Shown here: piece by piece, positions 33,501-46,816 of the stretch
Position numbering within the stretch: position 1 is the first letter of the stretch
Layout of the letters: each line of letters opens with the position of its first letter
Assembly (NCBI GenBank): GCA_013396755.1
Contig: VWZF01006072.1
Coordinates: 620,001-684,000 of the forward strand
DNA from: Sclerurus mexicanus
Taxonomy: Eukaryota; Chordata; Aves; Passeriformes; Furnariidae
Direction: 5' to 3'
DNA: 64,000 nt
Translations under genes and position numbers: made by a program
Notes under the pieces: generated by a model
What the model was told of the DNA's origin: nothing
Seen by the model: the letters and a program-made list of their open reading frames with translations, nothing else
Database searches by the model: none

Positions 33501-34879
33501 TGCAGAAGTTCTTCACCTGTTCCCCCACTGCCGACCCAGCTGGGAGCAGGGGTGGGAGAGAGGGAGGGCAGAGCCTCCTCACAGAGAGAAATAAAACCAC
33601 GTTTCAGCCAAAGTTTTGCAAGCTGAAGTTTTTTGGACCTTAACTGCTCTGAATCTGCAAATATTTGCAGTGCCGTCTCATATGTGGTCCCCTGGTTTTT
33701 TTTAAAGAAGTATTTGAGACACCAGAAGGGCCAGTCTGTCTGTGGTGTGAGAGATTTCACCAGTGAAGAGGCAGGGGCTGTTTAAGCACATGGCTCTGTG
33801 CACCTTCCTCCTCCGGGGACCCATGTGGAGGGAGCCCTGTCCTCAGGGTCAGTGGGTGGGAGGTGGGATCTGGGGGCACAGATGGTATGGGGGGCGTGGG
33901 GCCAGTTCTGTACCACCTGTGCTTCTGGGACTGCAGAAGAGGTAGGAAAATCCTTAAAAGAGGGGCAAAAATACACTCTTCTGGCCTTTCCCTGCAGTGC
34001 CTGGCTTTGAGAGCAGAGTCCCAGGGGTAGAAGTTGGGACTGATGCTGACTGGGCTGCAGTTTGCATCATTCCAGGCAAGGAAAGTGATCAACATTCTCC
34101 TTTACAGTTTACTTCTAAAAAACCTGTTCACTTGGATGCTTCTCCAATGAATAGACTCAGTCCTGACTTGCTAGAACTGATGCATTCTTCATATTTACAC
34201 CGGTGCTAACAAACAGCCATAGAGAAGTTGCTGGTCCTGGGTATAGCAGTAAAAACCTGGTCCCCAGGTGGAGGACAATTGCCTTAAATAGAAACTTTTA
34301 AGGGGTTTTATTAGTGCAGTCAGTTGTTAAAAGAATGTGATTTCACATACCCATAACTAATAAACCTCAAAATTCAGTGGCTGCAGGCGAGAAAAACATA
34401 AACCAAAGGCAGAGTGAGGTGGCTGTGTAAACACTACAATAAAACTTGCTTAAAAGCCCCAGAGAGAAAAATTTAAAGGTAGAAAAACAAGTATTCATGA
34501 AGTGCTGGTGTGTTTCAGTGGAAACTCTTCCAGAGACCTGCAGTAGCTGCTGTTCTAGGGCTGAGCCAAAGAAAGCTTGTGTGGCTATGTGTCATTCCAT
34601 AAAAAGTGAGGTTAATTGTGCCTATATAATCTAATTTGAGCTTTTATTTACTTTTTAACTCCCCTTTTTCAGCCACATCACCAAAAGAGTAACCTCTCCA
34701 CAACGGGGGGTTTGTGGACTGTTGCCTGACCTCAGGAGCTGATGCAGGTGAGGATCCCCAGCAGCGCCGATGCTCGGGGCTCATCCCACAGTGCTTCCCC
34801 ACAGGAATATCTGACGGATGTCCTTTCATGTCCATGCACTGCAGGGAGTTGTAATAAACTAAGTGGGTGGTATCCATGC

Positions 34880-34940
34880 CCATGATTTGGAAGGAGATGA
34901 TCTGTAAGGTCCTGTCCAACCCAAACCATTCCATGACTCT
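34880..34940 (+). mobile_element. CR1 LINE 3'-end fragment, short
   Basis: GATGATCTGTAAGGTCCTGT, then CCAACCCAAACCATTCCATG, is a CR1 terminus. About 60 bases remain. Confidence 0.8.
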
Positions 34941-35225
34941 GGCAAAGAAAGGCAAAGGGCACCAGTTTTGTCTTCTTGGGAAGTGAAGAACCTGTACAAG
35001 TCACAATGGATGGTGTTCAAATAACACCTGCAGTTGGTTAAGCAGATTCCAGGTGCCAGCTCACCTTGCAGACACCAGTGAGATCTTCCAGCATCTCCTA
35101 ACGTGGAGGTGAGGGTGGAAAGCCAATCCCTGATGGCTCCCCATGTTCCCTCAAGGACCCAGAGATGGCCTGGGAGCACCTCTCTGGAACACCCACCTGC
35201 ACAGTGTGGAGTGGCCCTCAGAGTA

Positions 35226-35385
35226 ATAGAATAGAATCACAGAATCATTAAGGTTGGAAAAGACCTCCAAGATCATGGAGTCCAACCTTCAACCCAATCC
35301 CACCACACCCACTAAACCATAGCATAAAGTGCCACATAGACTCATTTTTTTGAATGCTTCCAGAGATGGTGACTCCACCACAGCC
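35226..35385 (-). mobile_element. CR1 LINE 3'-end fragment of a different subfamily
   Basis: AATAGAATCACAGAATCATT, AAGGTTGGAAAAGACCTCC and a GGTGACTCCACCAC block are typical of the reverse complement of CR1-J-like copies that are common in songbirds. The subfamily name is from memory. Confidence 0.9.
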
Positions 35386-38300
35386 TTTGGAGCGGGGCTG
35401 GGGATGCCAAAGGAGCTGGCACTGCTGGAAGTTTCTGGGATTCAGGCAGAAGCCCCAGGAAAAGCTCTCTCTGCAGTGGTCTCGTGAATTTTTGTTGAAA
35501 GCAGCCAAAACAAGGAGAGCATTGTAATGCCAGTTCTCCAAGCGAGGGGCTGTGTTCCTGCAGAGATGTGGTGGCTCAGCATTCCACCAGCTGGGAGCAG
35601 CAGCCGAGACAGGCCATGGGCTCTCTGCAGGTCTGTGAGCAGCATTTAATCCCAGAGGCTCATTGCCCCAGGCCATAGTCAGCCCTTTGAAAATACACTT
35701 TATTGTAGCCCCAAAGCAATCAACAGCTCCTGGTTACAACCAAACACATCTGGTTTGGGGTTTCGCATTTACCCCTTGATTCCTGCCACAGGGGGCTGGT
35801 GCTTTGCCAACCCATTGTGTCTCAGTTGCAAACAGATGGTATGGGCTAAAAATGGGATGGTGTTCAAAACCAGCCCAAAATGTTTAGCGTCAACCTGCTC
35901 CCAGATGCCTGTATGGAGAGCTGCCCCTCTGCCTTGTCCCCGGGTGGTGGCTGCACCATGGACCTGGGGAACACGGCACATGATGGCCAGGCACAGGCTG
36001 ACACCAGGAGCCCCAGTCCCATCCCTGCTCTGGCCTCACATTCCCAGGCAAACAGACCCCACAGTGGAAATCCATGAACCCACCCATTCTATGCTAGAGC
36101 CCTTTAATTTCCCAACCTCTGATTTGCCTCTACCTGGAGTTTTTTCTCAAACTAAGTGAAGAACCAAAGATGACCCCAGAACTTAATTCTGCTGCAATGT
36201 TTACTCCTTAGGAGAGGATCAGTAGACTAACGCTCACCTTCATGGCAGCCTTTCCAAGTCACGTTTTGGTGACTAAGGCACCATAAAGAGCAGCTGCTGC
36301 AGAGAAGACACGTTTATCCTGATAGAACATTCTCATTAAAACTGGTCACAAATCAACTTTAGAGTCTTGCAGGAGCAGAGCACCTGATATTTCAAAATTT
36401 GTCCTGATTTTGAAAAAAAAAAGAAGAAAAAGGCTTTTTTTCCCCCCCAAGCAGCAGCATTTGTAGGAAACCCCTGGAATAATCCTGGCTTTCTGTTGGT
36501 GAAAGACCCTGGGCCAAAATTCCTCGTACTGTAATAGACATTCTTCCCTGAATCCCCTGTGCTTTGCCATGAAAAGTGCTGACTACAGTTTCCATGTCTC
36601 CAGGACTTGTGCTTGCAACACCCCCCACTCTTTCCAGGCTGTTATTCAGCCTCCAAGACCTTATGCCAAAATTCTTCCCTGCAGAGAGTGGGCCAGGTTT
36701 TCCCTGCTGCTCCTCAACTGGCTGCAGCAAGATTCCACCAGGGAAGGCAACCCAGTGAGTTTAATCCAAGGGTTTTTCTTGTTTCTGGTGTGACCCCACA
36801 AGTGCATCCCCAGCGTGCCAAGGGGGGCAAACGCTGTCCTCCCGGCTGAACCTGGTGTGGCATCCAAAATCACTGGGAGCTCCTCGGGGACTGATTTTGG
36901 GGGGGGTTGAATTATTCCCTCTTTAATCACATTTAGTGGTGCTGGAGCCTGGCCAGCAGCCCCCACAACAGCTGGGGCTCAGGCCACTGCGGCAGCCCTT
37001 GGCGCCCCTGCCATCGGGTGTCAGTCCTCTGGGTGCTTGAAAATTCCCTGTAAAGTGGGGAAATGCCTCTAAGATTTACAAATTTACGTTTTTCAACCTA
37101 CAAACTGTAGAGCTCCATTACTAAAAATGCTAACGTCACCTGGAGCAAACCAGGAACGAGGGGAAATCTGTTCAGTGTGGCTCCAGAGAAGGAGTATTGG
37201 TGCACAGGCAGAGCCCGAGGGCTGCCCTGTGCCAGTGCCACGCTGCCACAGCCCACCCGCTCCCGGTGGCACACTGTGACAGGGGTGTCCCACGAGCGGC
37301 AGTGGAAGCCCTCAGAAACAGACCCGGCCTCCTAAAATCACCGCTGCCCCAAGGGCTTTCCTGCCTGCTCTCTCCCAGCCTTTTCTTCTGCAGAGTTTAC
37401 AGCCAAGTCCTGCATTTAAAGAGGTGTCACAGAGATCCAGCGTCTGGCGACGGACGGTGGTGTTCCGGATGCTGATATGTCAAGGAAACACCTCCACATC
37501 CTCTGGGCAGAGTTCGTGTTTGGACAGTGGCGAAACAAACCCAGCGTTCCCGAGCTCAGCAGGACGCCCTGGCTGTGCCCTCGCCAACCTGGAGGCACTG
37601 CCTGGCTCCCCTCCCGCTCCAGGGGCAGGACGGCGCTCGGCCTGACATCTGCACTTGGGGTCACACAGAACACATTCATATCTGGGCAAGGAACCCTGAG
37701 CAATGGCTGCAGGAACAGGCATGATGAAGGGCTCCGAAGAAAAACAATTAAGCCGGTCAGGCAAAATATTAGGAAAGAGGCTCTGCAAATACTGATTTTT
37801 TTCTCTCTCGAAAATAAAGAAGGAGCGTTAGGTTGGGAGCTGTGCTCTGAATATTCATGAGGCTCTGCTGGTCCTCAGGCAGTGCTGGCTTGCAGGAGGC
37901 TGAGGAAGACCTCCAGCTGTTCACCTCTGTTCAGTCTGTCACTGCCCACATTAGCACACCACGAAAAAGGCTGGAAAAGCCTGAATGTGGCAGTCGTGGT
38001 GTATCAGTCCTGATAACACAGCGTGAACTCAGGCTGGGTGTCCTGTGAGGCTGGCTGCGAGCCTGGGGCACAAGAGGAGGGTTTTCCCACATCCCCAGAG
38101 CATCAGTGGCCCACACAGCTCTGGCCACAGCCCCTGTGGCACAGGGCAGCTTTGCTGGAGCACCTCCTGAGCCACACGGCTGTCACAGGGCAGGGGCCAC
38201 ACTGTCCCCCCTGTTCGGGTCCTGTCCCCTCGCTGGGCTGCTCCCCCTCCATGGCATTTGCTGTCGACGCTCGACTGGGAGCTTGGTTTGGCATCCAAAG

Positions 38301-39173
38301 GCCTGGAAACAGCCATGGAAAAAGGAACCCGAGCACGGAGTGGCTGTGTCTGTCCCTGCCCAGCCCACCTCGCTGTGGCCGTGCGGCCCCTGCGGCTGCA
38401 GGGAGGGCTGGGGAATTACAGACTGAGAAGCAAAGCGTTTCATTTGGGTTTGTGGCCATGTGCATGTGTGAAGGGCAGCAGGAAGCATGGAGAGGGCTGT
38501 CTGGCTTCTTTCCCCTCAAGAAAGGGGCTGTAACTCCACACCATTCTCATTTAAGGCTGTGCAGGCACCTTACACAATGTACAACAAACCTGCTCTCAGC
38601 ACGTTCCATGAGGCAAATACGAACCCCAGACACTGGGGTTCTGCCCAGTGCTGGACTGGGAGGGACAGGGACGAGCCTCCCCTCCTGCATGGGGGAGCAG
38701 AGGTTCCGTGCCCATGGGATGCAGAGCAGCGATGTTCCCCAGGACACGCAGGGCGGCTGCTGCACCCCCCAAACAGCCACGTGCAATCCCAGGTGTGCAG
38801 CTCAGCTGGCAAGAACACGGAGCTCTTTGGAGCAGGTATTTCTCCATCCTAACCTGCCACTTCTTGTCTGTTCCTGTCTCATCTCATCTCATCCCATGGT
38901 TAAAGCAGCTGTTGTCAGCAGAGGATCCGCAGTGTTGTACCTGGAGAGGGGCGAGCACATGGACCCAGCAGGTCTGTGACACAGCAGCTGGGGAACAACC
39001 AGGCATTAGTGACGGAGAAGCTCAGGAACATGAGGGGACTCCTTAATGCACAGCTCTGGTACGGACATGAGAAAAGCCCTGTATTCACAGTTATAAACTG
39101 AGGGTGTTTGCAGAGGGAGCCCCTGGAAGCACCATTCCTTTCCACTGCCTGTGCTCCCACATCCAGCAGCCCT

Positions 39174-39283
39174 GAGCAACCTGATCTAGTGGAAGGTGTT
39201 TGCCCATGGCAAAGGGATGGAACAAAATGGTGTTAAAGGTCCCTTCCAACCCAAACCATTCTGTGATTCTATAATTCCATGAT
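39174..39283 (+). mobile_element. CR1 LINE 3'-end fragment
   Basis: GAGCAACCTGATCTAGTGG, then GGTCCCTTCCAACCCAAACC and a TTCTGTGATTCTATAATTCC tail. + orientation. Confidence 0.92.
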
Positions 39284-42200
39284 CCCTCCTCTCCCCTTAT
39301 GCAGAGGCACCCCCAAAGCTGCCTGTCACAACCCTATGCTCTTCCAGCTGCAGAAAGGTCCATCCCAAACCCCAGGGAATTTGTGAAACTCGCTCAACAG
39401 TAGGCATAGTCAATTTATCAAGAGTAGTTAATTAAAAGCCTCTTGTTATTAATTTGGAGATTCCAAGAGTATGCAACTGTTTAGTCCATGTAAAATCACC
39501 AGAAAAATAATTGCTGCATCAAGTTTTCCTTGGATTTGAAAAATGACCTTTCTTGTCTGAGTGAGTTCAGAGCTGCACACCCAGAAGGCGGGTGCCTCCC
39601 AGCCGAGTGGCCCCGAGCCCCCTCTCACTCACAGGGCTGGTCTGCGAGTGCTGTCAGTCTGAGGAAATTTATCTAGGCAGCCTCAAGGGAAGGTCTTGGC
39701 AAAGCATTAATGGGCTTTTTTTACAAAAGGGTTCTTTATTCACTGGCCTGTGAGCTGGGCTGCGTCTCCTTGGGCTGCTGGAGTCCATGCACAGAAATGT
39801 CTGAGCATTTCCACACTGCCACAGCGCTCCGGAGGAATTCTCTGAGCCAGTAATGAAACATCTGGCTCAGCAATAGCACAGCTGCACTGGGCACCCTCCC
39901 ACTCCGGGTGCTGAGGTGCTGTGCCCTCAGCCACGCAGGTACCTTGCATTCCGTGCCCTCGGCTCCAGCTGCAGCTCCGGCGGTACCTCGGTGTGAAGGC
40001 AGATAAGTCACGCAACTGTAAAAGTGAAATGCAATAAGAACCAGCCAGCCCCACCGTGTGTGCTTTCTTCCCCCAGATCTGGCATGACTCACGTGCTGAA
40101 GTTGCACTGGGATGAAAACTGCTTCTGGGAAAGCCCTTTTCCCGCTCTGGATGGCAGCTGGAGCCGCAGTGCAACCCTTCGGAGCTCCAGGGTGAGCACA
40201 CCAGCAGCAGTCGGGTCCTGCACCTGGGATCCTGCCGGGGAGGTTTTGCCCCATTTCACCCCACATCCCTCACCAACACGGGCTCCTCACTCTGTGCCCG
40301 GCTGTGAGGAATGGGTGAGGCAGCGAGGCTGATTTCTAGCAAAGGCTGTAGGAAAGACACAAGAGAATTTTTCTTGCCAAGTGAGTGGGGCAGTGGAATA
40401 TGTCAGCTCTTTGCACAATTTTAAAAAACCCAACTGAAGCCCAGCACATTCCGCAGCTGCACCGCTGGGCCATGGGGCACGGCCATGGCTCAGCCCCACA
40501 GCAGCACCAGGCTGGGGCGCTGGAGAATTGGGGTTCTCAGGGGGGTCACCTCTGTCAGCACTACCAACAGCTTGTTCCACTGGGAAAAAGCCAGTGGAGA
40601 GCCGGAAAGGAAGAGAGAACAAGCAGAAAACCCCTGTAAAAGTGAAACACTGTCAGTAATCCCCATATCCTGGCACTGCATTTAGCTGCAGCCAGATGCG
40701 ACATCCCAGCTAGTTTTGAAGTATCAAATACAAAGTGATGTGTGTGAACCCCAATCAGCTCTCCTAGAGAGATTCCAATCCTGGGAAAAGAAACTTCAGA
40801 CTGTTAAGAAAAACGTGCAGCTGAAACATGTCGATTAACTGCAACTCTCACATGGCCTCAGATTTGTCTCAGTGCCTCCCTAGCTTTTGCTCCTTAATCA
40901 TAAAATTAAATTCAACTTATTTCATGTTTGTAGTGCCTGAACAATTAGTGTACCCTTGCAGTCACTTGTAAGGGGTTTTTTCCTTCCCTTCCTGCCTAAG
41001 TGAGGCATTTCCTTATTTTCCACAGAAAAGAATCAGCATGGGCAGATGATGTCTTCACCATCTGAGTGGCTCCATGTCAAAAATTAATGCAAGAAGTCAA
41101 GGAGAATCCAATTCCCATGCAGTTACCAAAGGAGTTGCCACAATTCCTACTACTGCTTCATGAATGGTGTCTCACATAAGGGCTTTTTAAAATTATTTTC
41201 AGTATTATAGATAATACAGAAAATTAGAAATAAATATAATATAAAAATCATATGTAAAAGTAGCATCTAAAATTATAAATTCGTTCTCTTATCATTATGA
41301 ATTGATTCTCATCATAAGCAGTCAGAGCAGCTTACAAAGGAAAATGTGGCACCATGGCCCCAGCTGTTCCAAACTCAACAGTCCTCAGCTACTCTATCTC
41401 CAAAAATACCAGTAGCACAAGCTGGCAACACCACTTCTGGTAATAAAATTACTCAGATCCATTCTTAAATCTAGCAAAATAAATGGGTTTATCTCTGAGG
41501 AGTCATTAGTATGCGAGTTTTGTTTTGATTCAGTTTATGCAATCAGGAAATATCCCTAACCCAGAAATACCCCCCTTCATCTGATTTTTCAAAATTAATC
41601 TTTTTATTTCTAATTAGCTCTTGGCACAGAGGGGTTTTATAGTGGGGTTTCAGCCAAAAGGAGATGAGTTGAACTGTGAATTTCTGTCATGGCAGGATGA
41701 AAGTTCCAGAGCAGGGAAATAAAGCTGGTTGTCCCAAAGTATCCCAGGGAACTGGGCTGGTTCTCCCCCTCCATCCCGGCTGAGACCCCCAGCGCGGTGC
41801 TGGAGCTGGAGCGGGAGCACCAGCACAGAGAGCAGTCCCGCTGCCGCCAGGCAGGGCTTCGGTGGCCGGTTCTCACCCGGTTCCCAGGGGTAAACAAGTG
41901 ACAATTAAGACACTTCTGTCCCTGTCACACATTCCTCAGGGTCAGTGTTCAACTTTGGACAGATGTGCTTCGGTGTCTGCACCGGGAGCAGCACCCCATG
42001 GTCCCCACGCTCTTGGAACACCCCGCAGGGGACAGGGACACGTGTAGGGGGTCCTGGGGGAACGGGGGGCACATGGCCCTTAAACGTGCCCCAGTGCCCA
42101 GGCAGGACGAGATCCCCTCACCCTGTGCCAGCAGCAGAGCCAGAGCATCCTGTATCTCCTGTGCAGGGAGGTTTATCTCTCCCCAAACCTGGCCCACCGT

Positions 42201-45200
42201 GTCCGTGCTGTTCCAGGTTCGTGGCCCCACACCCCATTGCCCCCCTTGCGGGGTCTCACCGGGAGAGTGCTGTGGAACTGACTGCCTGCTGGCTGATGTC
42301 ACCGGAATCACAGAGGGAAAGGCCAAATAAGGCAGCATTTTAGGGAAAATATGTCCTAAAATGGGAGCTGGACCCTTGACCAGCGAATGGAGAACACAGA
42401 TATGATATTACCATGTTGAGAACCCAGAGACCTGAACTGCCCCAGTGGTGGAAAAATCCCGCCAGGACCCAGAAACATGAGAGAAAAATCAGCTGAGGTC
42501 AGAGCTCCTTCCTCCCCAAATGCAGGCTGGGCTGGAGGTCAGCGTGGGAAGGATCCCGGTGCTGGGATAGATGGACACATCAGTGCTGGGAGAACTTTTT
42601 TCCTGGGAAGAGACTGTATTTTGAGTAGTTCTTTCAGCATGATTTTAGCTTTTCAACACAGAGCAATGAATGTGATCTGGACGATGGGAGAACTGAGATT
42701 TTAAAGGTGCCTAAAACAAAACACAGTGGAAAAAGTCGGATGGAATTGAAGAAGTGGGAAGGGGAGCACAGGATTCTTCCCCACAGACCCCACATCAGCT
42801 CTGGAGCTGGAGCAGTCACCACTGTACCCCCCTGGCAAAGGAGCCACTGAGAACCTGGTGGGCTTCGGTGCAAGATTCCATCCCTCCTGGCATGGAGGAG
42901 CTGTTGGGTTCCCCTGGTGTGCTCAGCACCCCGGGCAAGGATGGAGCTGTGCAGGGATTCTGCAGGGAAGTCAAGCCAAACCCACTGGGAATCCACACAT
43001 GTTCCTCCCTCTGCAAGGCTGTGCTCCCTGACACCAGGAGCAGGAGGGGACAAGCTGACAGCACCATCATTGCCACCAGTTTATCATATTTATCGGATGA
43101 AATTACAGTTACTGAAATTACTGCTGTGACGAGAGATAGAACTTGATTTATAAACCAAGACCAGGGGCCCAGAGGTGACAGAGGGAGATTTGGACTCACC
43201 TGGCAGAGTTTGGTCCTCTGGGAACAGATGAGCCCTCACCAAGAGGTTGCTCAGCCACTGAAGGACTGGAATCAGAGCCAATTTAAGCAAAGCCACAGCT
43301 GTGTCACAGCTGCAGCTGCCTTGTTGGCATCTGTACTCCAGGCAGCTGCACAGGCACATGGAGTGGGTGTGCTCAGGACCACTCTGGGGGAATTCCCAGA
43401 CACCAAGTCCAGAAGGAGAAATTAAGGAACTAACCAAGGCCCCAAGAATCCCCAGCCATGGTGCTGGGGAACATGAGGGAAGAGATGGCTGGAAATGGCC
43501 ACTCTCAGGTGCTGTCCCCGTCTGTGACAATGCAGCTTGGCCAGGGTCCCTCTGCCCTCACCCAGTGAAGCCTCACAAAAACACAGAATAAGGATTTCAG
43601 CATCACCAAGTTTCTCTCCTCATTCCCATCAGCACTAATAATAAATGCACAGTGCAGCTATTAATAACAGTGATGACCAGTGCTCTTTGTGGTGACGACA
43701 CGGGCACAGGCTGGCAGGGCCCCATGGCCCCATGCCCGGCAGAGCCCCAGGAATGTGGAACTTTCCTGTGAAAGAGGTCCTGCTCATTCATCAGGCATCA
43801 GAAAGTGTGTGCAAGCCAAGAATGTCTTTATTTTCATCTAAATATAGTTGAAGTTCTATTAAAACCCACCAGGAATGGCCAGACTCCCACCCACAGCTGG
43901 CACAGAGGAGGCGACACCTGGCTCTGGGTGTTGGTCCCTCATGCCCATATGTGCCTTCATCCCAGGATACTCATCCCACCTTGCCTGGGAGATGGTTTGG
44001 CACAGAGAGGGGATGTGGGGAGGGGTGACGGTCCCCCTGCCTCTGGCTGTCCCCAGCTGTGCCCAAGTACGACACAGGTGGCCACAGCACCTCCCCAAGC
44101 ACAGGAACACAGGCAGGTTTGGGCATTTTGCAGGAACCAGAGCACTTGAGGTCCTGAGATGGCTCCTGCAGGGATATTGCAGAGATATCACAGGAACGTC
44201 TCAGACAGAGGACACCCACCTGCCAGGCAGGGTCAGAGGGCTGCTTGAGAGGAGTCACTGTGTGCTCCTGGCAGCAAAGAGGATGAAGTTTATCTCGTGC
44301 TTCAAGAATGACTCGATGAGAGTAAATTGGGTTTGTATTTGTTTCGGAACAACCACTAGCAACTGTTGGGGCCAGCAGGAATTTGGCTTGATGATTATTT
44401 AGGCTATTTGGATTCCTTCAAAAGCTTATCCAAACTGTTGGGGCCCTCACTGTTGATGGCTCAGGAGAAAAACACCCTGTTCTTTCCTCTCTGCCCAGAG
44501 GGCGTTGTGTGGTCACTCTGAATGGCAAATATACCCTCTGACAGCCTTTGGTCCAGCCCTCCACAGGGGATGGGACCCTGCTGCAGGACGTCTGGGAGCT
44601 GCTTTTCACTGCTAGCCTGGTCACCATGGGACAGGATGGGGCCCTGGGATTCAGCCTGGCTGCTGCCACTCTCCCAGTCCCAGTCCCTGTACTCACAGCA
44701 TCCCAGGGGCAAGTACCCCTCGCCCCCTTATCTCCCTTCTCCTCACCACCCCTCACTGCCTAAGCCATGGGAGTCTCTTCCAGCTCTCTCTGTGCTCTCT
44801 GTGGTTCTCAACAATTCACCTTCTGCAGGTGCACCAAATCCCACCTGTTCCTGTGCCAGTGGGCATCAGGTCAGGTGTCCCTGAACTTCCCATGCCCAGT
44901 TGCAGGGGGTGGAGGACTTTAGCCCTTCAAAGAAAACAAAAGGTTTGAATACCAAACCAAGGCTGCGGCCGCAGAGACCGAACAAAGCTCCTGCAGCGAG
45001 CAGCGTGATCTCCACATGACCACAGCTGGTGGACCCTGAGTCCTGCGGGTTTTTTGAGGGGACCCCAGAACACACACTGTCAGAGCCCATGCAGGGCCAC
45101 CCAGCACAATGAGCCATGGGTTCAGCTCCTTGGGTCATCTTCCAGCCTGACACAGGGCAGGGATTTGCTTAAGCCAAGCACAGCCAAGCTAGAACTGCAT

Positions 45201-46650
45201 CAGATGCGGTTACCAAAAGCAGTCCCTCACTGCCAAGCAGCCCATCGGGTTTATGTGCCCTGCTGGCAGGCTCTGGGCCATGGAGAAGGCAACTCCATCT
45301 GTGTATAAATACACACATCCAAGCTCGTGCAGATATATATGAATATATGGGAAGGAATGACTCTGCACGAGCATCTTGCGCTGTTCAGGAAAACCTGCCC
45401 CCACCTCCTTTGTGCTCTGGAGTCCCGAAGCTTTGAAGCCAAGTGTTTGCCTAAAAAAGAAGCAGAGAACACCCTCCAGACGGCTCCAAAAGATGTTGGT
45501 TACTAAGCAGAACTTCAGCCAAGGACAAGGGGAAGGTGAAGATCCACAGGTGAAGCGGCTGTGACTGGCACGAGCCCCGCGCGGTGCCAGCGGTTTGGTG
45601 GGGTGGAAGAGTTTCAGCACCTGCTCCCCACAGAGCTGGGGGATGCTCAACCAGTGCACAAACTGCCTCCATTGCCAAGAAGAGGAAATTATAGCCTGGC
45701 ATTAAGTGGAAGCCAGAAATTTGCCAAAGAGCTGGTTTTGACAGACCACATGGAAAATAAAACCATTTCACTTAAATTTTTTTTTTGGTATTTCAATTTA
45801 CTCACATTTTTCCTGTGAAACCTTCTCCTTCCTGTGGGTGAAGACAGTATGTTCTGGCTGAGCTCTTGCATTTGCAATCACATTTTTAACAGCAGCAACA
45901 GAGATTGCAACACTCCAGCATGGATCAGGAGTGGAATCCTAATGTTTATTCAAAACTAGCTAGTGCAATCAAAATAGTGATAATAAATAATGTCTGCCAG
46001 AACTCTGGAAAGGTAAAAGGAACAATAATTACCCCAGTTGCCTCCATCTTTCAACGTATTTCTGAAAAATTATTTCCCTGGTATTTCACTTGGTAATTGA
46101 GACTTCTTTGATAATCAGAATTTCTTTTTCATTTGCTAAAGATCACCTCTAAATAAAAAATGAAATTGATTACTATTCTCAACATTTTATTGTATCTACC
46201 CAGGCTCACTAATCACCCGCCATGAGCTGATTCTGGGTGCAGGGTGGGCAGCAGGTGGGAGGGGACAGGACAACCCCCCTTACCTGCTGAAGGATGCAGG
46301 AGGAGGTGGCAAGTACTGCCCTGCAAGGCCAGGGAGATTTTGGGTTCCAAAAAATCAATGACGGGGAGCAAGAAACAAATCCAGCCACTCCAGAGTGACC
46401 CTGTTTGTCTGGCACAAACACATTCATGCCACCTGCTACCCACACATCAAGGCCAGGCCTGGGCAATACACAGAATAAAAGCAAAGCTCCAAGTCCCAAA
46501 GGATGAACATCCCATCCCCACAACGTAGAAGTGCCCAAACCAGGTAGTGCTGGCCTGAGCTGTCCCACCCCGTGGCAGCACTGACCTCTGCCTGCAGCAC
46601 GAGCCTTGTTTTGGGCACTTCTAGCTCGTGTGACGAGTGGCACAGCTCAG

Positions 46651-46816
46651 GGTCGTGGTTTAACCCCAGCCAGCAACTAAGTGCCAGCTACTAACAAAAA
46701 AAAAAAAAAGGGAAAGAAAAAAGGCACTTTATCACAATCCAAATCCCAAATACAGACCTATACTGACCCCTGAGAGGAAAATCAACCCTACCCCCAGTCA
46801 AAACCAGCAAACACAG
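46651..46816 (+). mobile_element. Degraded solo-LTR-like fragment of an avian endogenous retrovirus
   Basis: It starts GTGGTTTAACCCCAGCCAGC, which resembles the opening of a common bird LTR. It ends GAGGAAAATCAACCCTACCC, then CAGTCAAAACCAGCAAACA, resembling the same LTR's end. The middle is mostly missing and a poly(A)-rich run lies inside. No retroviral coding sequence is present on either side. The family assignment is from memory. Confidence 0.5.

Larger units (their letters stand above)
33500..46650. other. Intergenic or unannotated region
   Basis: It contains three CR1 pieces. A very AT-rich patch lies at 41180-41290. A CpG-poor AT-rich block at 39400-39550 carries TTAATTAA-like motifs and may be a conserved element. 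No exon passing homology plus splice-site tests was found on either strand. Confidence 0.4.

Noticed and set aside
36400..36450. Poly(A)/poly(T)-poly(C) tract as a retrotransposon tail
   Set aside because: No CR1, SINE or processed-gene sequence lies next to it. Treated as simple sequence.
39736..40266. Minus-strand stretch with LRDLS- and HYW-containing segments, considered as an SSUH2 exon
   Set aside because: The match to SSUH2 as I remember it is a few residues in different frames, lacks the Cys-rich CXXCXGXG motifs, and has no consistent splice structure.
41760..41900. Plus-strand segment reading AVLELEREHQHREQSRCRQ, coiled-coil-like
   Set aside because: No flanking splice sites, a stop shortly after, and no recognised homologue. 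Probably GC-driven chance.
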